A DNA stretch of 42,500 nucleotides, from NCBI GenBank assembly GCA_009746045.1, contig RPFO01001588.1, forward strand, positions 1 through 42,500, read 5' to 3'. The stretch's first letter is position 1. The number at the start of each line of letters is the position of its first letter. Made by a program: the position numbers and the translations under genes. This document shows positions 9,361-18,644 of this stretch, in pieces. The DNA is from Mesostigma viride. Lineage: Eukaryota; Streptophyta; Mesostigmatophyceae; Mesostigmatales; Mesostigmataceae. Below the pieces are notes generated by a model. The model saw only the letters and a program-made list of their open reading frames with translations, was not told where the DNA came from and ran no database searches.

Positions 9361-9846
9361 CCGCCCTCTCTCTACTCACCCAACCACCGCCCCGACATTA
9401 CCATGCTTGACTACGACGGGCAGGGAACTTGCGCAACCTGCTCATCGATGTCTCCGTGGCTCGGCCGCTCTCCGGTCACCACATCCTCCGGCCGGGTGGC
9501 TGTGGAATCATGCCGGCGCTGCTCAGTGCCGCTAGTGGCTGAGCGCGACAACTAGTTTGCCTCCTACGGCAATGTGGGGCCCCACCGGGTCATCCCCGCC
9601 TTTGTCCTTGAGGAGTTCGGGCCATATGGGCCCCAAGACAGTGGAGTTTTTCCACGAGTGCTGCCAGCGCCGTGAATTATCGACCGCCTCGACCTCGACG
9701 GTTAGACCGCCCCGTGGTCTGCCCACACGTGGTCCTCGTATTAATTGGCACTGAGCAGCGCCTGTCGGTGACTCGCCTTCACTCGCACCGTGGCTGATGT
9801 ATTATTCCGCCGCACCCGGGCCGACTTTGTCGCGACCCATGCGGTC
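9361..9846 (+). pseudogene. Decayed LINE C-terminal coding region
   Basis: Blocks of clear identity to the full-length LINE C-terminus (NHRPDIT, DYDGQG, PHRVI, EEFG, FHECCQR) alternate between frames because of repeated 1-8 base insertions. The endonuclease RPD motif survives but the reading frame does not. RT is absent through 5' truncation. Confidence 0.8.
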
Positions 9847-9986
9847 TAGATCCCTCCCACGCCTGCATGGTGGGCCGGCATGCAGTGACGGATGTTGCTG
9901 CGTGTCTTAGTTTTGTGATGTAGTTAGTTGTACCTTGTGCAGCCATGGCGTGATCCTTGGATGTCCGTGTCAGATTACTATTAATT

Positions 9987-9994
9987 TCTTCAGT
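9987..9994. repeat. 8-bp target duplication of hAT-type element, left
   Basis: tcttcagt, repeated at 11343-11350. The undisturbed LINE 3' UTR at about 8374-8381 reads tcttcagg at the corresponding place. Confidence 0.8.
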
Positions 9995-11342
9995 CAGTGT
10001 TTCTAGTAACGGGACGTATACGTCAGCCGCTGACGCGTCAGTGTCTGACGCGTCCGACTTTTTCGTCCACACGTCAGACAGCTGACGCGTAAATTTTGGC
10101 CCCGCGTCAGTCGTCTGACGCGTAAATTTTGACTGCACGTCAGTCGTATGACGCGTAAATTTAGGCAGCACGTCAGTACTCATGTGCACCGAGTCTATGC
10201 GTCAGACAGTGCGGAATCCTGAACAGCCCGTTACCATGCCAAGTGCCAGACCTGCCGGCCCTTGCCTGCTTGGCGGCGAGAGTGACGAGACTTCTAGAGT
10301 CTAGACCACGCGACGAATGCGAAGTGGTAGCACAATACCTATAGCCGAGGACGACTGGCAATGGTCGATCCTCCGGAATATGATTGATGAGCTGATTGAC
10401 GCAGCTTTGCGAGGTTGCCTGATTTAGATGAACATCCTTTCCTTGTAGATTGCTTTGAATCGGATTCCAGGTGTGTTGACTAACGCTTTAGATTTGTTGG
10501 ATCCATTCATTACTAGATGCGTAGGTGAAATTTCGGGCCGGGTCAGAAATATTGTATAAACATTTAACAACGTTAATGGTTTAGTCTGATAGTCAACTAG
10601 AAAAGTTAGTGACCTGGGGGGTGGAAGTTTTTGGGTGAAGGGATGGCGCCGGAAGGAATACTGGGGAAAATTAAATCTGGGCGAATCGCAGCTTTTTTTA
10701 TGCCGAAACAGGCCGCCGACATGGCCAAAGCGCCTGCGCCTAGTCCGCGTGCCATTGTTGGCGTAGGCCAGGCAGCAAACGAGCTGAACCGCAGCAAGAG
10801 GAAAAGGGGAAATGATAGCAATGCTGCCAGTGGTGTAGCAGCAGCATCGGCTCAGTCCGGCTATGCTGGTGAGCCCCCAGGCCGGTCAATTTGCCATGCC
10901 ACTAGCTGGGACATCACTAGTGTTCACGAGCTCATCATCAAAGTCAGACTTTTATTTTAAGTTTGATAAATAATAAGTTTGATGTGGGTGTGTGCCCTAC
11001 TGGGCTGTGGCATTGTGGATGCGATCCTAATTAAGTGCATGTAACAGTAAATTCAGAAAAACAGTTGAAGTAGGTCATATTATTCTGAATTTTGTATCAT
11101 GGATCGAACCCATTTCTCGCTACGCTTTTACAAGTCAGACTGACTCAAGAGCTAGACATGTGCCCCAAACCTTATCTCAGGGGTCGTTTTGCCCTGTAGC
11201 AAGAGAACCCCTTTCGGATTCCCCACTTGAGCTTCCATTGGCTAACTTGCCGCCGTTGGCAACGAGTCAGCTGTCTGACGCGCCGCCAACGGCGGCGAGT
11301 CAGCCAGGCTGACGCGAGCAAAAACCCTTACTAGAACCATTG
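9995..11342. mobile_element. Non-autonomous hAT-type DNA transposon (1348 bp)
   Basis: The left end CAGTGTTTCTAGTAACGGG and the reverse complement of the right end CAATGGTTCTAGTAAGGG form imperfect terminal inverted repeats. An exact 8-bp target duplication flanks them. CA(G/A)TG termini with 8-bp duplications are the hallmark of the hAT superfamily. Inside both ends lie several short palindromic blocks built from gtcag...ctgacgcg (10020-10170 and about 11264-11316), probable subterminal transposase-binding repeats. No hAT transposase is encoded. One 109-residue frame (10631-10960) contains GRIAAFFMPK, which could be a residue of a transposase N-terminus, but this is weak. Removing the element restores a continuous LINE 3' UTR, confirming the boundaries. 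Confidence 0.85.
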
Positions 11343-11350
11343 TCTTCAGT
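11343..11350. repeat. 8-bp target duplication of hAT-type element, right
   Basis: tcttcagt, exact copy of 9987-9994. Confidence 0.8.
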
Positions 11351-11423
11351 GTTCTTCTTCTTTTCGGGGTTTTCCTTATGTTGCATGCCAACCTCACCTC
11401 CGTAATTTATCATTCTCAATGAA

Positions 11424-11435
11424 TATATTGTGAGG
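11424..11435. repeat. Target-site duplication of truncated LINE, right copy
   Basis: tatattgtgagg, directly after the shared LINE 3' end. Confidence 0.75.
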
Positions 11436-13032
11436 CGTGCATGCACACTTGCTTGAGGATGCAGGGCTTCTGGGATTAGGCTGTACTCCGCGCCCGCATG
11501 ATAGACATGAGGAGAAATGGGCTGCCGTCTGCGATAGGCATCTTCCTGTGGGGCATGCTCCTGTTTTCTCCCCACGGGCCTCGATCACGCCGGGCCCTTT
11601 GCATGGTACTGAGAATGTGCAATGGCAGAAGTCCGCAGGTGGTTATATCGCCCCTGAGGATAGCCGCTACACTACCGCCTCGTCTGCCATTACTGTAGAT
11701 CGAGGACAGCTCAGATGAGGATTATATCCCCCTCTAGTAGTGACTTCATATGGAATTGGGGCATGATGCAGACGATCGATTTGTAACTTTCGTGCAATTA
11801 TTTTTCTAATGAGATTAGCATAGTACTCCGTGGCATGCCCATATGCGCACATGTGCATGACACTCAGGTACTTACTTACATAGGCGTGCACAAGCCCTGC
11901 ACTTTGCTCGGTCGGTGCACGTGGAGGGGCACCCGGCCGCCGGGGATCGATCGAGATCACGGAGTACGCCAGCTACAGTGGGGCTGCCTCACCCTACCAA
12001 CTGATCGAGCGATCTGATCTACGCTGATCAATCACATGACGCTCCGGAGTGGAGACCCCGGAGTTCGCCCAACTAGATGGCTAGATAGCTTGTCACTGGA
12101 AGCGCGGGCGGTGGGCCTTATGATCATGCAGCAAAAAAACGGATCGAGGTCAGTCATGTGGCCATCGGCCGGGCTTCCCCGCTGAGACCACCCCACCCAC
12201 CCTCAGTTGCTGGATGGAAGCCGCGTCCCCCCGGCGACTCGCTTCAAGTGAGCTCCTTGGCAGCCATAGTTAACGTTCCTAGCAAACGCAATGTGAAGGA
12301 TATGGTTGCAATGCAGCAATGTGTGAATATGGTTGGAAACGGAGCTTTGTTCAAATTGGATAATGTTACAGCGCTCACACACTTGAGGCTTGTACACGCG
12401 CTTGCCAAGTCAAGGCAAAACACGTGAGGCGGGCTCGCAAGAGATCTGCCCAAATGGCACTGGTCTAGTCTTTATATACTTGTGCACTGTGCTTGCTAGT
12501 CCTGAGCAGCCTAGGAGGCCTGCTCAGTAATAACACTCCCGGTACAGTATTCACTACCTGTACAGCGCCCAGTTCCTATACAGTAGGTCTGCCATACAGG
12601 CACAGTGACCACAGAGCGCAGTCCACAGTGACTATTGCATCTGCACCTAGAAGTCCAGGACTAAGCCTGCGGTACCAACAGACCACAGGTTAAGGTTCCT
12701 ATTTCCTGCGTACGACGTATTAATCCAATACCGTCGTAGGTACAGCACCTAATTCCTGTCAGCCCAGGAATTACTGTCGACCCCATATGTCGTCGGCAAA
12801 TATTCACGTCCGACTTAGAAGAACAGCCGGCTCGCGCTCGCGCGCGACCGGGAAGTCGGAACGCCATAACTTTCTTGATACTTGTCGGAATGAACTCGTT
12901 CCGGTGCCGCTGGAATCGCAGAGAAATGCCAAATCAGGATCACGCCAATGCGCTTGGCGTTAACTCCAATCCTTTCTTTTCTTGAGCTGTAGCAGCTCAC
13001 ACAAGTCTACATACAAACACACACAATGGGTA
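11436..13032. other. Non-coding stretch, no gene recognised
   Basis: Only short frames without recognisable domains are visible. The composition is mixed, and I see no terminal repeats that would define a mobile element. Confidence 0.45.
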
Positions 13033-13152
13033 CTGGACATCCTCCCCGACTACAAGTCACAACCCACTGGGCATGACAGTCAGCTTGGATTCCTGGACAT
13101 CCTCCCCGACTACAAGTCACAACCCACTGGGCATGACAGTCAGCTTGGATTC
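13033..13152 (+). repeat. 60-bp tandem duplication (2 copies)
   Basis: Copies at 13033-13092 and 13093-13152 begin ctggacatcctccccgac and are identical as far as I can see. The duplication is perfect and therefore recent or under-corrected. Confidence 0.9.
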
Positions 13153-13772
13153 CTTATTATATGTACATAGCACCCATACTGGTTCAGGAGCACAAACAAA
13201 TTACAATGAGTCCCTATCCCTTCACGGGAGGCTCGTTGTGTTACCCATGTACAAGAGGTTGGCCAACTGTGGCAGCCCATAGGTGTTCAGCTAAGAACTT
13301 GAGAAGTATGTACAACCTTCAGGACCTTAGGCGAAACCCCACAGATCACCCACAACAGCTCATCAGAAAACATTGCTGACCCCCAGACGGGAGTCGGCGC
13401 CGGTCTGCTGCCCCTTATCGAACCAGACACAACATCTACGCGAAGCACATGCAAAACACAAGCTCCTATACTCGTTCCAACCGTGGAAAATCAGGGGACC
13501 TGTCGCCACCTCACCAGCATGGTGGATGGGTCAGCCAGTCCGTGAAACTCCGCCTTAAGACGGCACCAGGGAATCGAACCCCGCCCACAAACCACAGATC
13601 TGGGGAAACCTCAGACTGAGATGAAAACCCCAGATAGACATCTCTCCATCAGAGACAATGTCAGACATTCCCACACCAGAGACATGTCTCACCCCTCAAG
13701 GTGTGCTCAGGATTATGTACAATCAAGCTCCCAGCCTGATATCCAGAGACTTAAGCACCCAGCTCTCAGCTT
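13153..13772. other. Region downstream of copia-type pol; LTR not identified
   Basis: This is where the 3' UTR and 3' LTR of the minus-strand copia-type element should lie. I could not match it to any sequence upstream of gag (18550-19043), so no LTR is called. A pol III B-box-like motif on the minus strand (near 13571-13581) has no companion structure. Confidence 0.4.
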
Positions 13773-16700
13773 TTAGACAGATAGACCGACTTGACAGTCA
13801 GCATTCATGAGCTTCCTCAGTACATTGTACTGGGCTGGGGCCTTGTGTGGCAGCTTTGTCAATGCATCAGCAGGGTTCTCCTCGCCAGGGATATGCTTCA
13901 AGTCAACCAAACTGGCCAACTCCTTCAGCAACAAATAATCCAGGTCCCGGCTTCTGGCCAGCTGCTTGTGAACAAACTGGACCATACCCATGCTGTCTGT
14001 TAGCAACAACGTCTCCATCTGCAAGGTCCAAGGGGTAACTGAAGCCAGCTCCAGCATTAACTCCTTTATGTACAGGCTGGACTGGATCCCCTCGCATATG
14101 GCCCTGCATTCTGCCACATCTGAACTGATACAGACCCTCTTCTGCAGTCTGCTGTACCAGCTGAACAAACTTGCCCTGCTCTGATAAAAAGCAAACAGAG
14201 CAGCAGATCTCCCCCTGACCTTGGTAACCTGGCGAGCATCCATGGAACTGTCAACAAAGATCTCCAAGGTGATAGGCTGGGCAAAGTCAATCCCAGACAA
14301 AATCAGATCAGGGGTACTCTCCACCAACCGGGCTATGACTCGAGGCTTCTCATCCTCAAGCACCTCATCAGGCATTCTGCTATGGACCATCAAAGACGGA
14401 CCACAGATGCTGGCAAACCAGGCCCACATGCCTCTCAACTCAGGTCCTGCAGCCTGGGTGATCTTCTCTGGCAAGGCCTTCACAATGGTCTGTTTATAAT
14501 CTCCTCCAGCCTGAAGCCTGATACTCCACTCCCCGTCCCTCCTGAACAGGGTAGCCTGCATTCCACAGAACACTACAGGCTTGTTGGGCTCCTGCCACAG
14601 CTCCTTGCCCAGTGAAAACTTGCCACTGATGACAGGAATAAACTTCTTCAGCCAGGTCGTGGGGGCTAGCAAATGCAGATCATCTCCATGCAAACTAGCA
14701 TACACTGGCAGACCCTCCCATTGGGCCAGCAGCAAACAGGGATCAACTGAAGACACTCTCAAGCCACACTCACTGATCAGAGCTTCCTGCAGCGTGAGTC
14801 TCCAGATGATTGGGCTCGACCTGAGTCCTTCCAGGCCCTTCAGAATAACCAGGAATTGTTGATGCAGCTCCAGCTTCCAGATGGCAGGCACCTCAACACA
14901 GTAAGGCTCATCCTGCTTCCACACCCTCCTGGCCACTTCTGGATCAGATTTTAAAAATGCCCTCTTGAAGTCCAGCAGCACTGATGACATAGCTGCTCCC
15001 CTGTTCAGCAACCCCACGTAGAGACATAGCAAAATTCTCCATGTGTCGTGTAGCATCCCTGGCGTGTACAGCTCCTCTCCTGGCAGACTCCCCGTGCCGT
15101 GATACTCATTCAGGACAGGCCTGACATGGGGCACTGATACCTCATCCACAACCTTCCTCTTCAGCACAAATCTCAAAGCAAGCTTCCTTGATGCTGGGGG
15201 ACGTCTGTCTGTTGGTGCAGCACACTCAAACTGCAACCACTCCTCCAATGCCTTGGAGAAGGCGAGCTTCCAAGCCTCAAACAAAGTAGGCGAGCTCATC
15301 TCTTGGACCAGCTGGTCATATGTCAAAGGAGAGTGTGCAGCAAGGCTCCTGTGAGTTATGCCAATACTGCTGGGGTGCAACACAGCTGGAATCACCAAAC
15401 TGGCCGCTGGGGGCACCTCCCCTTCATCCCATTTTACACCCTTGACCGGCTTGGCCCTGCACCTGACTGGAAATGTTGTCCTGAAATTTTCTAGGGGAAT
15501 CATCCCCCAGCCATCTCTTCTCAGAGCTGTAGCTCTGATAGAAATCCCAGGATTGCCCAGAAAATTCTGACCCAAAATCACAGGGCCATCATAGTCCTCT
15601 AGGACAAGGAAGGTCACATCCACACCCATGACAGGGGCAGTAACCTCTCCCAACACCCTTAGATGCGTCCTACCACTGAAATCAGACACCCAGGGGCAAC
15701 TTGGTTCTCCGACCAGCAGTTCTCCTGTATGCTGAGGTCCCATGACAGAAACCTGTGCATTGGTATCTATCTCCATGGCAGCTACCTCAGGTTCATCCAA
15801 CTGGACAAGCTTGGACACCTTAGGCTCCTTCTTGGCTCTTTGCAAAGCCTGTACAATATCTGATAGACGCACACCCCTAGGCCTGGTGTCGGGCCGTTCC
15901 GGAGGTGCAGCCTGTCCGCCTGCTTGCCCAACCACCGTATGTGAAGGTACCCCAGGGGCCGGGCCAGGGTCACCCTGAGGGCTCGATACAGCTGTAGCAC
16001 CCTGATCAGGAAGCTCCACGTCACCCCCGCCTTGTACACCAGCGGGCACCTGGAAGAGGTCTCCTTGATTACCTCCCCGGGGACGGATCTTTGACCAGGA
16101 CAGACGGTGCACTGCTTGGGAGCCATCAATGGCCACCCAGCACTTATGGCCAGCGGCTTCTACTCGGGTCACCACCCCATCATGCCAGCTGCCACGTTTC
16201 CCTGGAAAGCTTGGTTCCTTCCACACAACAACCTGTTGTCCAACGTTAGGTTCTAGGACACTCCAGCCCTTGTCTTTCTGCCTCAGCTTGAGGAACTTGG
16301 CCTCTAGCTTCTCCTTCCATGCCTGCTCAGCATCAGCTGGCAGCATCCTGGTATGCAGCATAAGAGGATTGATGGCAATGTCACCAAAGAACATGGGAGT
16401 CCTGAGGTTCAGCCTATCCTCCACAGAACGTAGCCATGCAGATGTCACAATGGCAGATGACGTCCTTGGAATCCTCTCCACCAGCAGCACAGTCTTGATC
16501 TCTTGGATGGCTCTCTCCACCACCCCTTGCTGGCCGTGGCTCTCCCTGGGTGTAATCAGCAACTCTGGAAACTCTGGCAGGTTCTCACAGCACTCAAACT
16601 GAATGTCACACTGCAACAACTCCAACCCAGGGTACCTGCTCCTTGTCAACTTCAGAGCAGCAATCAATGTAGGCTTCTCCATGTCAGGCAGGATCTCTAG

Positions 16701-17363
16701 GGTCTTGTACTTGGTATATCTGTCCACTGCCACCAGCAGCTTCAAACCCCTGATTCTCTGAATATCTACCTGCACATGGCCTGGCTGCAAAATAGGAGTC
16801 CTGGCATGAGACTGCTTGGGCTTTCTAGCAACTAGCCTGCACTTGCAAGCTTGAGCAACCTGTTGGCAGATGGAGTACAACTCACTTCCTCCCAGCCGTC
16901 TAGCAACTTGCAAAGACTGAGCTGCATGGCCAAACATGGTATGCAACCTTGAGGCAATGTCATACAAGAGAGAAAATCTTTTATTGTCATTATTAGCACT
17001 CAAGGTATGTACAGATCCCTTATGTACAGGAGGCACCAGGGTCGTGCCTGTCAGACTGTCTCCAGCCCTATCCTCATCCTGACCATCCTGTGCCAGTCCT
17101 GCACGGTCAGAATGCTTCTGAGATCCACCTGGGTCCACATCACCAGGTCCTACCTCAGGCTCAGCACCGCCATGGCGGGCACGTTGGCGAGTAACCACTG
17201 CAGCTACAGCTGGCATACTCTCTGTGGTAACCAAGCTTGCCCCATCGTGTCCAATAGGCTCTTTCACTAGAGCATGGGGCTGCCCCTCACTGCCGTCACT
17301 AGCAGCTACATTACACACCCCTGGGGGCACCCTCCAGGGTTCAGGGATGTGTGCAGGCTCAAG
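13773..17363 (-). CDS. Copia-type pol: integrase - protease - RT - RNase H
   Basis: Residues are counted from the GTG at 17330, because no ATG lies near the start. Integrase zinc site: H130, H135, C155 and C162/C164. Catalytic core: D189, D242, E272 (QQGVVER), giving D-x29-E rather than the usual x35. Retropepsin-like domain: IDTNA (D522) and VILGQNFL (584-591), with Asn in place of the usual Gly. RT: LLDFKRAF (D787), SSVDPCLLL and HGDD (D883, D884). RNase H: IFVDSS, AECRAICE, TDSMG and HIPGEENPADALTK. The reading frame is open without interruption for ~1,190 codons, so purifying selection or recent activity is likely. It is in the same frame as the zinc-knuckle segment upstream, separated only by one TGA (17364-17366), which suggests stop-codon readthrough or a single error. 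Confidence 0.88.
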   Translation of the reverse strand, partial: LEPAHIPEPWRVPPGVCNVAASDGSEGQPHALVKEPIGHDGASLVTTESMPAVAAVVTRQRARHGGAEPEVGPGDVDPGGSQKHSDRAGLAQDGQDEDRAGDSLTGTTLVPPVHKGSVHTLSANNDNKRFSLLYDIASRLHTMFGHAAQSLQVARRLGGSELYSICQQVAQACKCRLVARKPKQSHARTPILQPGHVQVDIQRIRGLKLLVAVDRYTKYKTLEILPDMEKPTLIAALKLTRSRYPGLELLQCDIQFECCENLPEFPELLITPRESHGQQGVVERAIQEIKTVLLVERIPRTSSAIVTSAWLRSVEDRLNLRTPMFFGDIAINPLMLHTRMLPADAEQAWKEKLEAKFLKLRQKDKGWSVLEPNVGQQVVVWKEPSFPGKRGSWHDGVVTRVEAAGHKCWVAIDGSQAVHRLSWSKIRPRGGNQGDLFQVPAGVQGGGDVELPDQGATAVSSPQGDPGPAPGVPSHTVVGQAGGQAAPPERPDTRPRGVRLSDIVQALQRAKKEPKVSKLVQLDEPEVAAMEIDTNAQVSVMGPQHTGELLVGEPSCPWVSDFSGRTHLRVLGEVTAPVMGVDVTFLVLEDYDGPVILGQNFLGNPGISIRATALRRDGWGMIPLENFRTTFPVRCRAKPVKGVKWDEGEVPPAASLVIPAVLHPSSIGITHRSLAAHSPLTYDQLVQEMSSPTLFEAWKLAFSKALEEWLQFECAAPTDRRPPASRKLALRFVLKRKVVDEVSVPHVRPVLNEYHGTGSLPGEELYTPGMLHDTWRILLCLYVGLLNRGAAMSSVLLDFKRAFLKSDPEVARRVWKQDEPYCVEVPAIWKLELHQQFLVILKGLEGLRSSPIIWRLTLQEALISECGLRVSSVDPCLLLAQWEGLPVYASLHGDDLHLLAPTTWLKKFIPVISGKFSLGKELWQEPNKPVVFCGMQATLFRRDGEWSIRLQAGGDYKQTIVKALPEKITQAAGPELRGMWAWFASICGPSLMVHSRMPDEVLEDEKPRVIARLVESTPDLILSGIDFAQPITLEIFVDSSMDARQVTKVRGRSAALFAFYQSRASLFSWYSRLQKRVCISSDVAECRAICEGIQSSLYIKELMLELASVTPWTLQMETLLLTDSMGMVQFVHKQLARSRDLDYLLLKELASLVDLKHIPGEENPADALTKLPHKAPAQYNVLRKLMNADCQVGLSV

Positions 17364-17774
17364 TCAATGATCAGCAGCCTTGCCCTTGCCCTTATCCTGG
17401 GATGGACCAGCCTTGTCCTTGCTGCCACCCTGAGCTGGCTTGCTCTGACCTTCCTGCCTCAGGTACGAGGGACACTCATTCCTGAAGTGACCCTTCCCCT
17501 GGCAGAAATAACATTCCACCTGACTGATGTCCCGTGAGGTCCCACTGCTGGGCCCAGCCTTGGGAGGACCACCCACCCTCTTGAAGTCAAACTGGGACTG
17601 TGGATGTCCCGACTTCGGCGGGGTCCCCCGTCCAGCCCTTCTGTCACGCCCCCTCCTGGACCTTCCTCGACCCCTTGAAGAGGTCTCAGGCCCTCTCGAG
17701 GGCGCTGGGCCCCCGTGGCCCGATCCCCTCATGGACTTAACCGTGGGTTCAGCGGCCTCCTCATCACCTGACGA
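17364..17774 (-). CDS. Copia-type gag, C-terminal part with CCHC zinc knuckle
   Basis: The frame continues the gag reading after an apparent single-base loss near 17775-17777 (GGG on the plus strand). It is rich in Arg, Gly, Ser and Pro and carries one retroviral zinc knuckle, CYFCQGKGHFRNEC (CX2CX4HX4C), the RNA-binding motif of nucleocapsid. It ends ...GKGKAADH and a TGA, with pol immediately following in the same frame. Confidence 0.75.
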   Translation of the reverse strand, partial: SSGDEEAAEPTVKSMRGSGHGGPAPSRGPETSSRGRGRSRRGRDRRAGRGTPPKSGHPQSQFDFKRVGGPPKAGPSSGTSRDISQVECYFCQGKGHFRNECPSYLRQEGQSKPAQGGSKDKAGPSQDKGKGKAADH

Positions 17775-18549
17775 GGGCGCTTACCACCCACGTACTTGCC
17801 GCTGAAACACTCATACAACTGGTCCGTCATGGCTGCCCAGCCATGGACCTGTCGCATGTGGATGGTCACATTATCCATGGTGACCGGATCCAGCTGCAGC
17901 GACTTGAGAAAGTCGCCCATGGCCATCCGATCTGCGACGAAGAAGCCCTTGGCCATGGCGTCCTCCCTCAGCTTGACGAAGTCTTCAAAGGCGTGGACCA
18001 CTAGCTGCCCCTTGATGGGCTTGTAGTCCAGGTATTCTTGCTTCAGGTGGGACCCATCTATGGTCCTCTTGTCACTCAGGAACACCCTGAGTCGCGTCAT
18101 AAACGCCGCCCAGGTGTCCCCCGCCGCGTGTCGCTCCCGAACAAACTTGAACAGCCGCCTCGCCGACTGCCTTATGTAGGCACTAGACGCCAGGATGCGA
18201 AGCTTGTCACCGGTGTATATCTCCGTGTACAAGTTCATGTCCTCTAACATCCTCTCAGCGTCCCGGGGCTGCCAATTGTCCTTGATGGACTGAAACTGGC
18301 CTAGCACCGCGTACCCCTCAGCCACGGTCGGTCGCTTAGGCGCCGCTTGATCTGCGGCTGGCGCGTTCTGACCGCCCTGCGATCCTTGGCTCTGATCATC
18401 TGGCACCGCAGCCTGGTCTCCCAGCGCCTGGCCGTCCCCGCGTCCATCGCGTCCACCGCGTCCATCGCGTCCATCTCGTCCATCCAGCCCAGCGCCGCGC
18501 CGCGCAAAGCCCATAAAGCGCGCTTGTTGGTCATAGCTCCCTCACTCAT
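17729..18549 (-). CDS. Copia-type gag, N-terminal and capsid part
   Basis: I place the start at the ATG at 18549 (sequence context gccatcATGag). The frame shifts once near an A3/T3 run (18515-18517) into the ~260-residue frame that ends at 17729. After a low-complexity N-terminus of repeated GRDGRDG-like units comes a helical capsid-like region (VAEGYAVLGQFQSIKDNW, LKQEYLDYKPIKGQ, DFVKLREDAMAKGFF, MGDFLKSLQ) typical of UBN2/copia gag proteins. It is expected to form the particle shell. One more missing base near 17775-17777 separates it from the zinc-knuckle part. Confidence 0.7.
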
Positions 18550-18644
18550 GATGGCCTCTGTTCAGATCTGCTACAGCCAGCCAAGTGGCCAAGCAGCAAT
18601 TAAAGCAATATAAGCTACTGAACAAGAAAGGAAAGTGCCAAGTG

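Larger units (their letters stand above)
9359..11423 (+). mobile_element. 5'-truncated LINE copy, interrupted by a hAT-type element
   Basis: Bases 9359-9994 match 7806-8380 or so of the full-length LINE (end of endonuclease, C-terminus and 3' UTR). The remaining 3' UTR reappears at 11351-11423 and ends in the same cattctcaatga terminus. The gap is filled by a DNA transposon (9995-11342). The outer boundaries carry a 12-bp duplication (9347-9358 and 11424-11435). Relative to the full-length copy the coding part has many small insertions (for example near 9371, 9425, 9505, 9550, 9598, 9676, 9743), so it is non-functional and older than the intact copy. Confidence 0.85.
13773..18549 (-). mobile_element. 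Ty1/copia-type retrotransposon, LTRs not found
   Basis: A minus-strand gag with zinc knuckle is followed by pol with integrase, retropepsin-like protease, copia-type RT and copia-type RNase H. RT and RNase H motifs (DFKRAF, LRSSPIIW, HGDD, HIPGEENPADALTK) fit Ty1/copia and not Ty3/gypsy. The protease lies after the integrase rather than before it, which is unusual. No flanking LTR pair could be found by eye. On the right, the gypsy-type element begins only ~500 bp upstream of gag and may have removed or displaced the 5' LTR. Confidence 0.8.

Noticed and set aside
10000-10175. CRISPR-like array from regularly repeated gtcag...tgacgcg units
   Set aside because: Units are palindromic, irregularly spaced and without unique spacers of constant length; they are subterminal repeats of the hAT-type element.
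10631-10960. 109-residue frame as a functional transposase
   Set aside because: Too short, no BED finger, RNase H fold or hAT dimerisation motif visible.
11098-11165. Possible tRNA gene on the minus strand (A-box-like TAGCTC, B-box GGTTCGATCC)
   Set aside because: Acceptor and anticodon stems do not pair. At most a tRNA-derived relic inside the hAT-type element.
13560-13590. B-box-like GGTTCGATTCC on the minus strand
   Set aside because: No A box, no cloverleaf and no SINE structure could be recognised.
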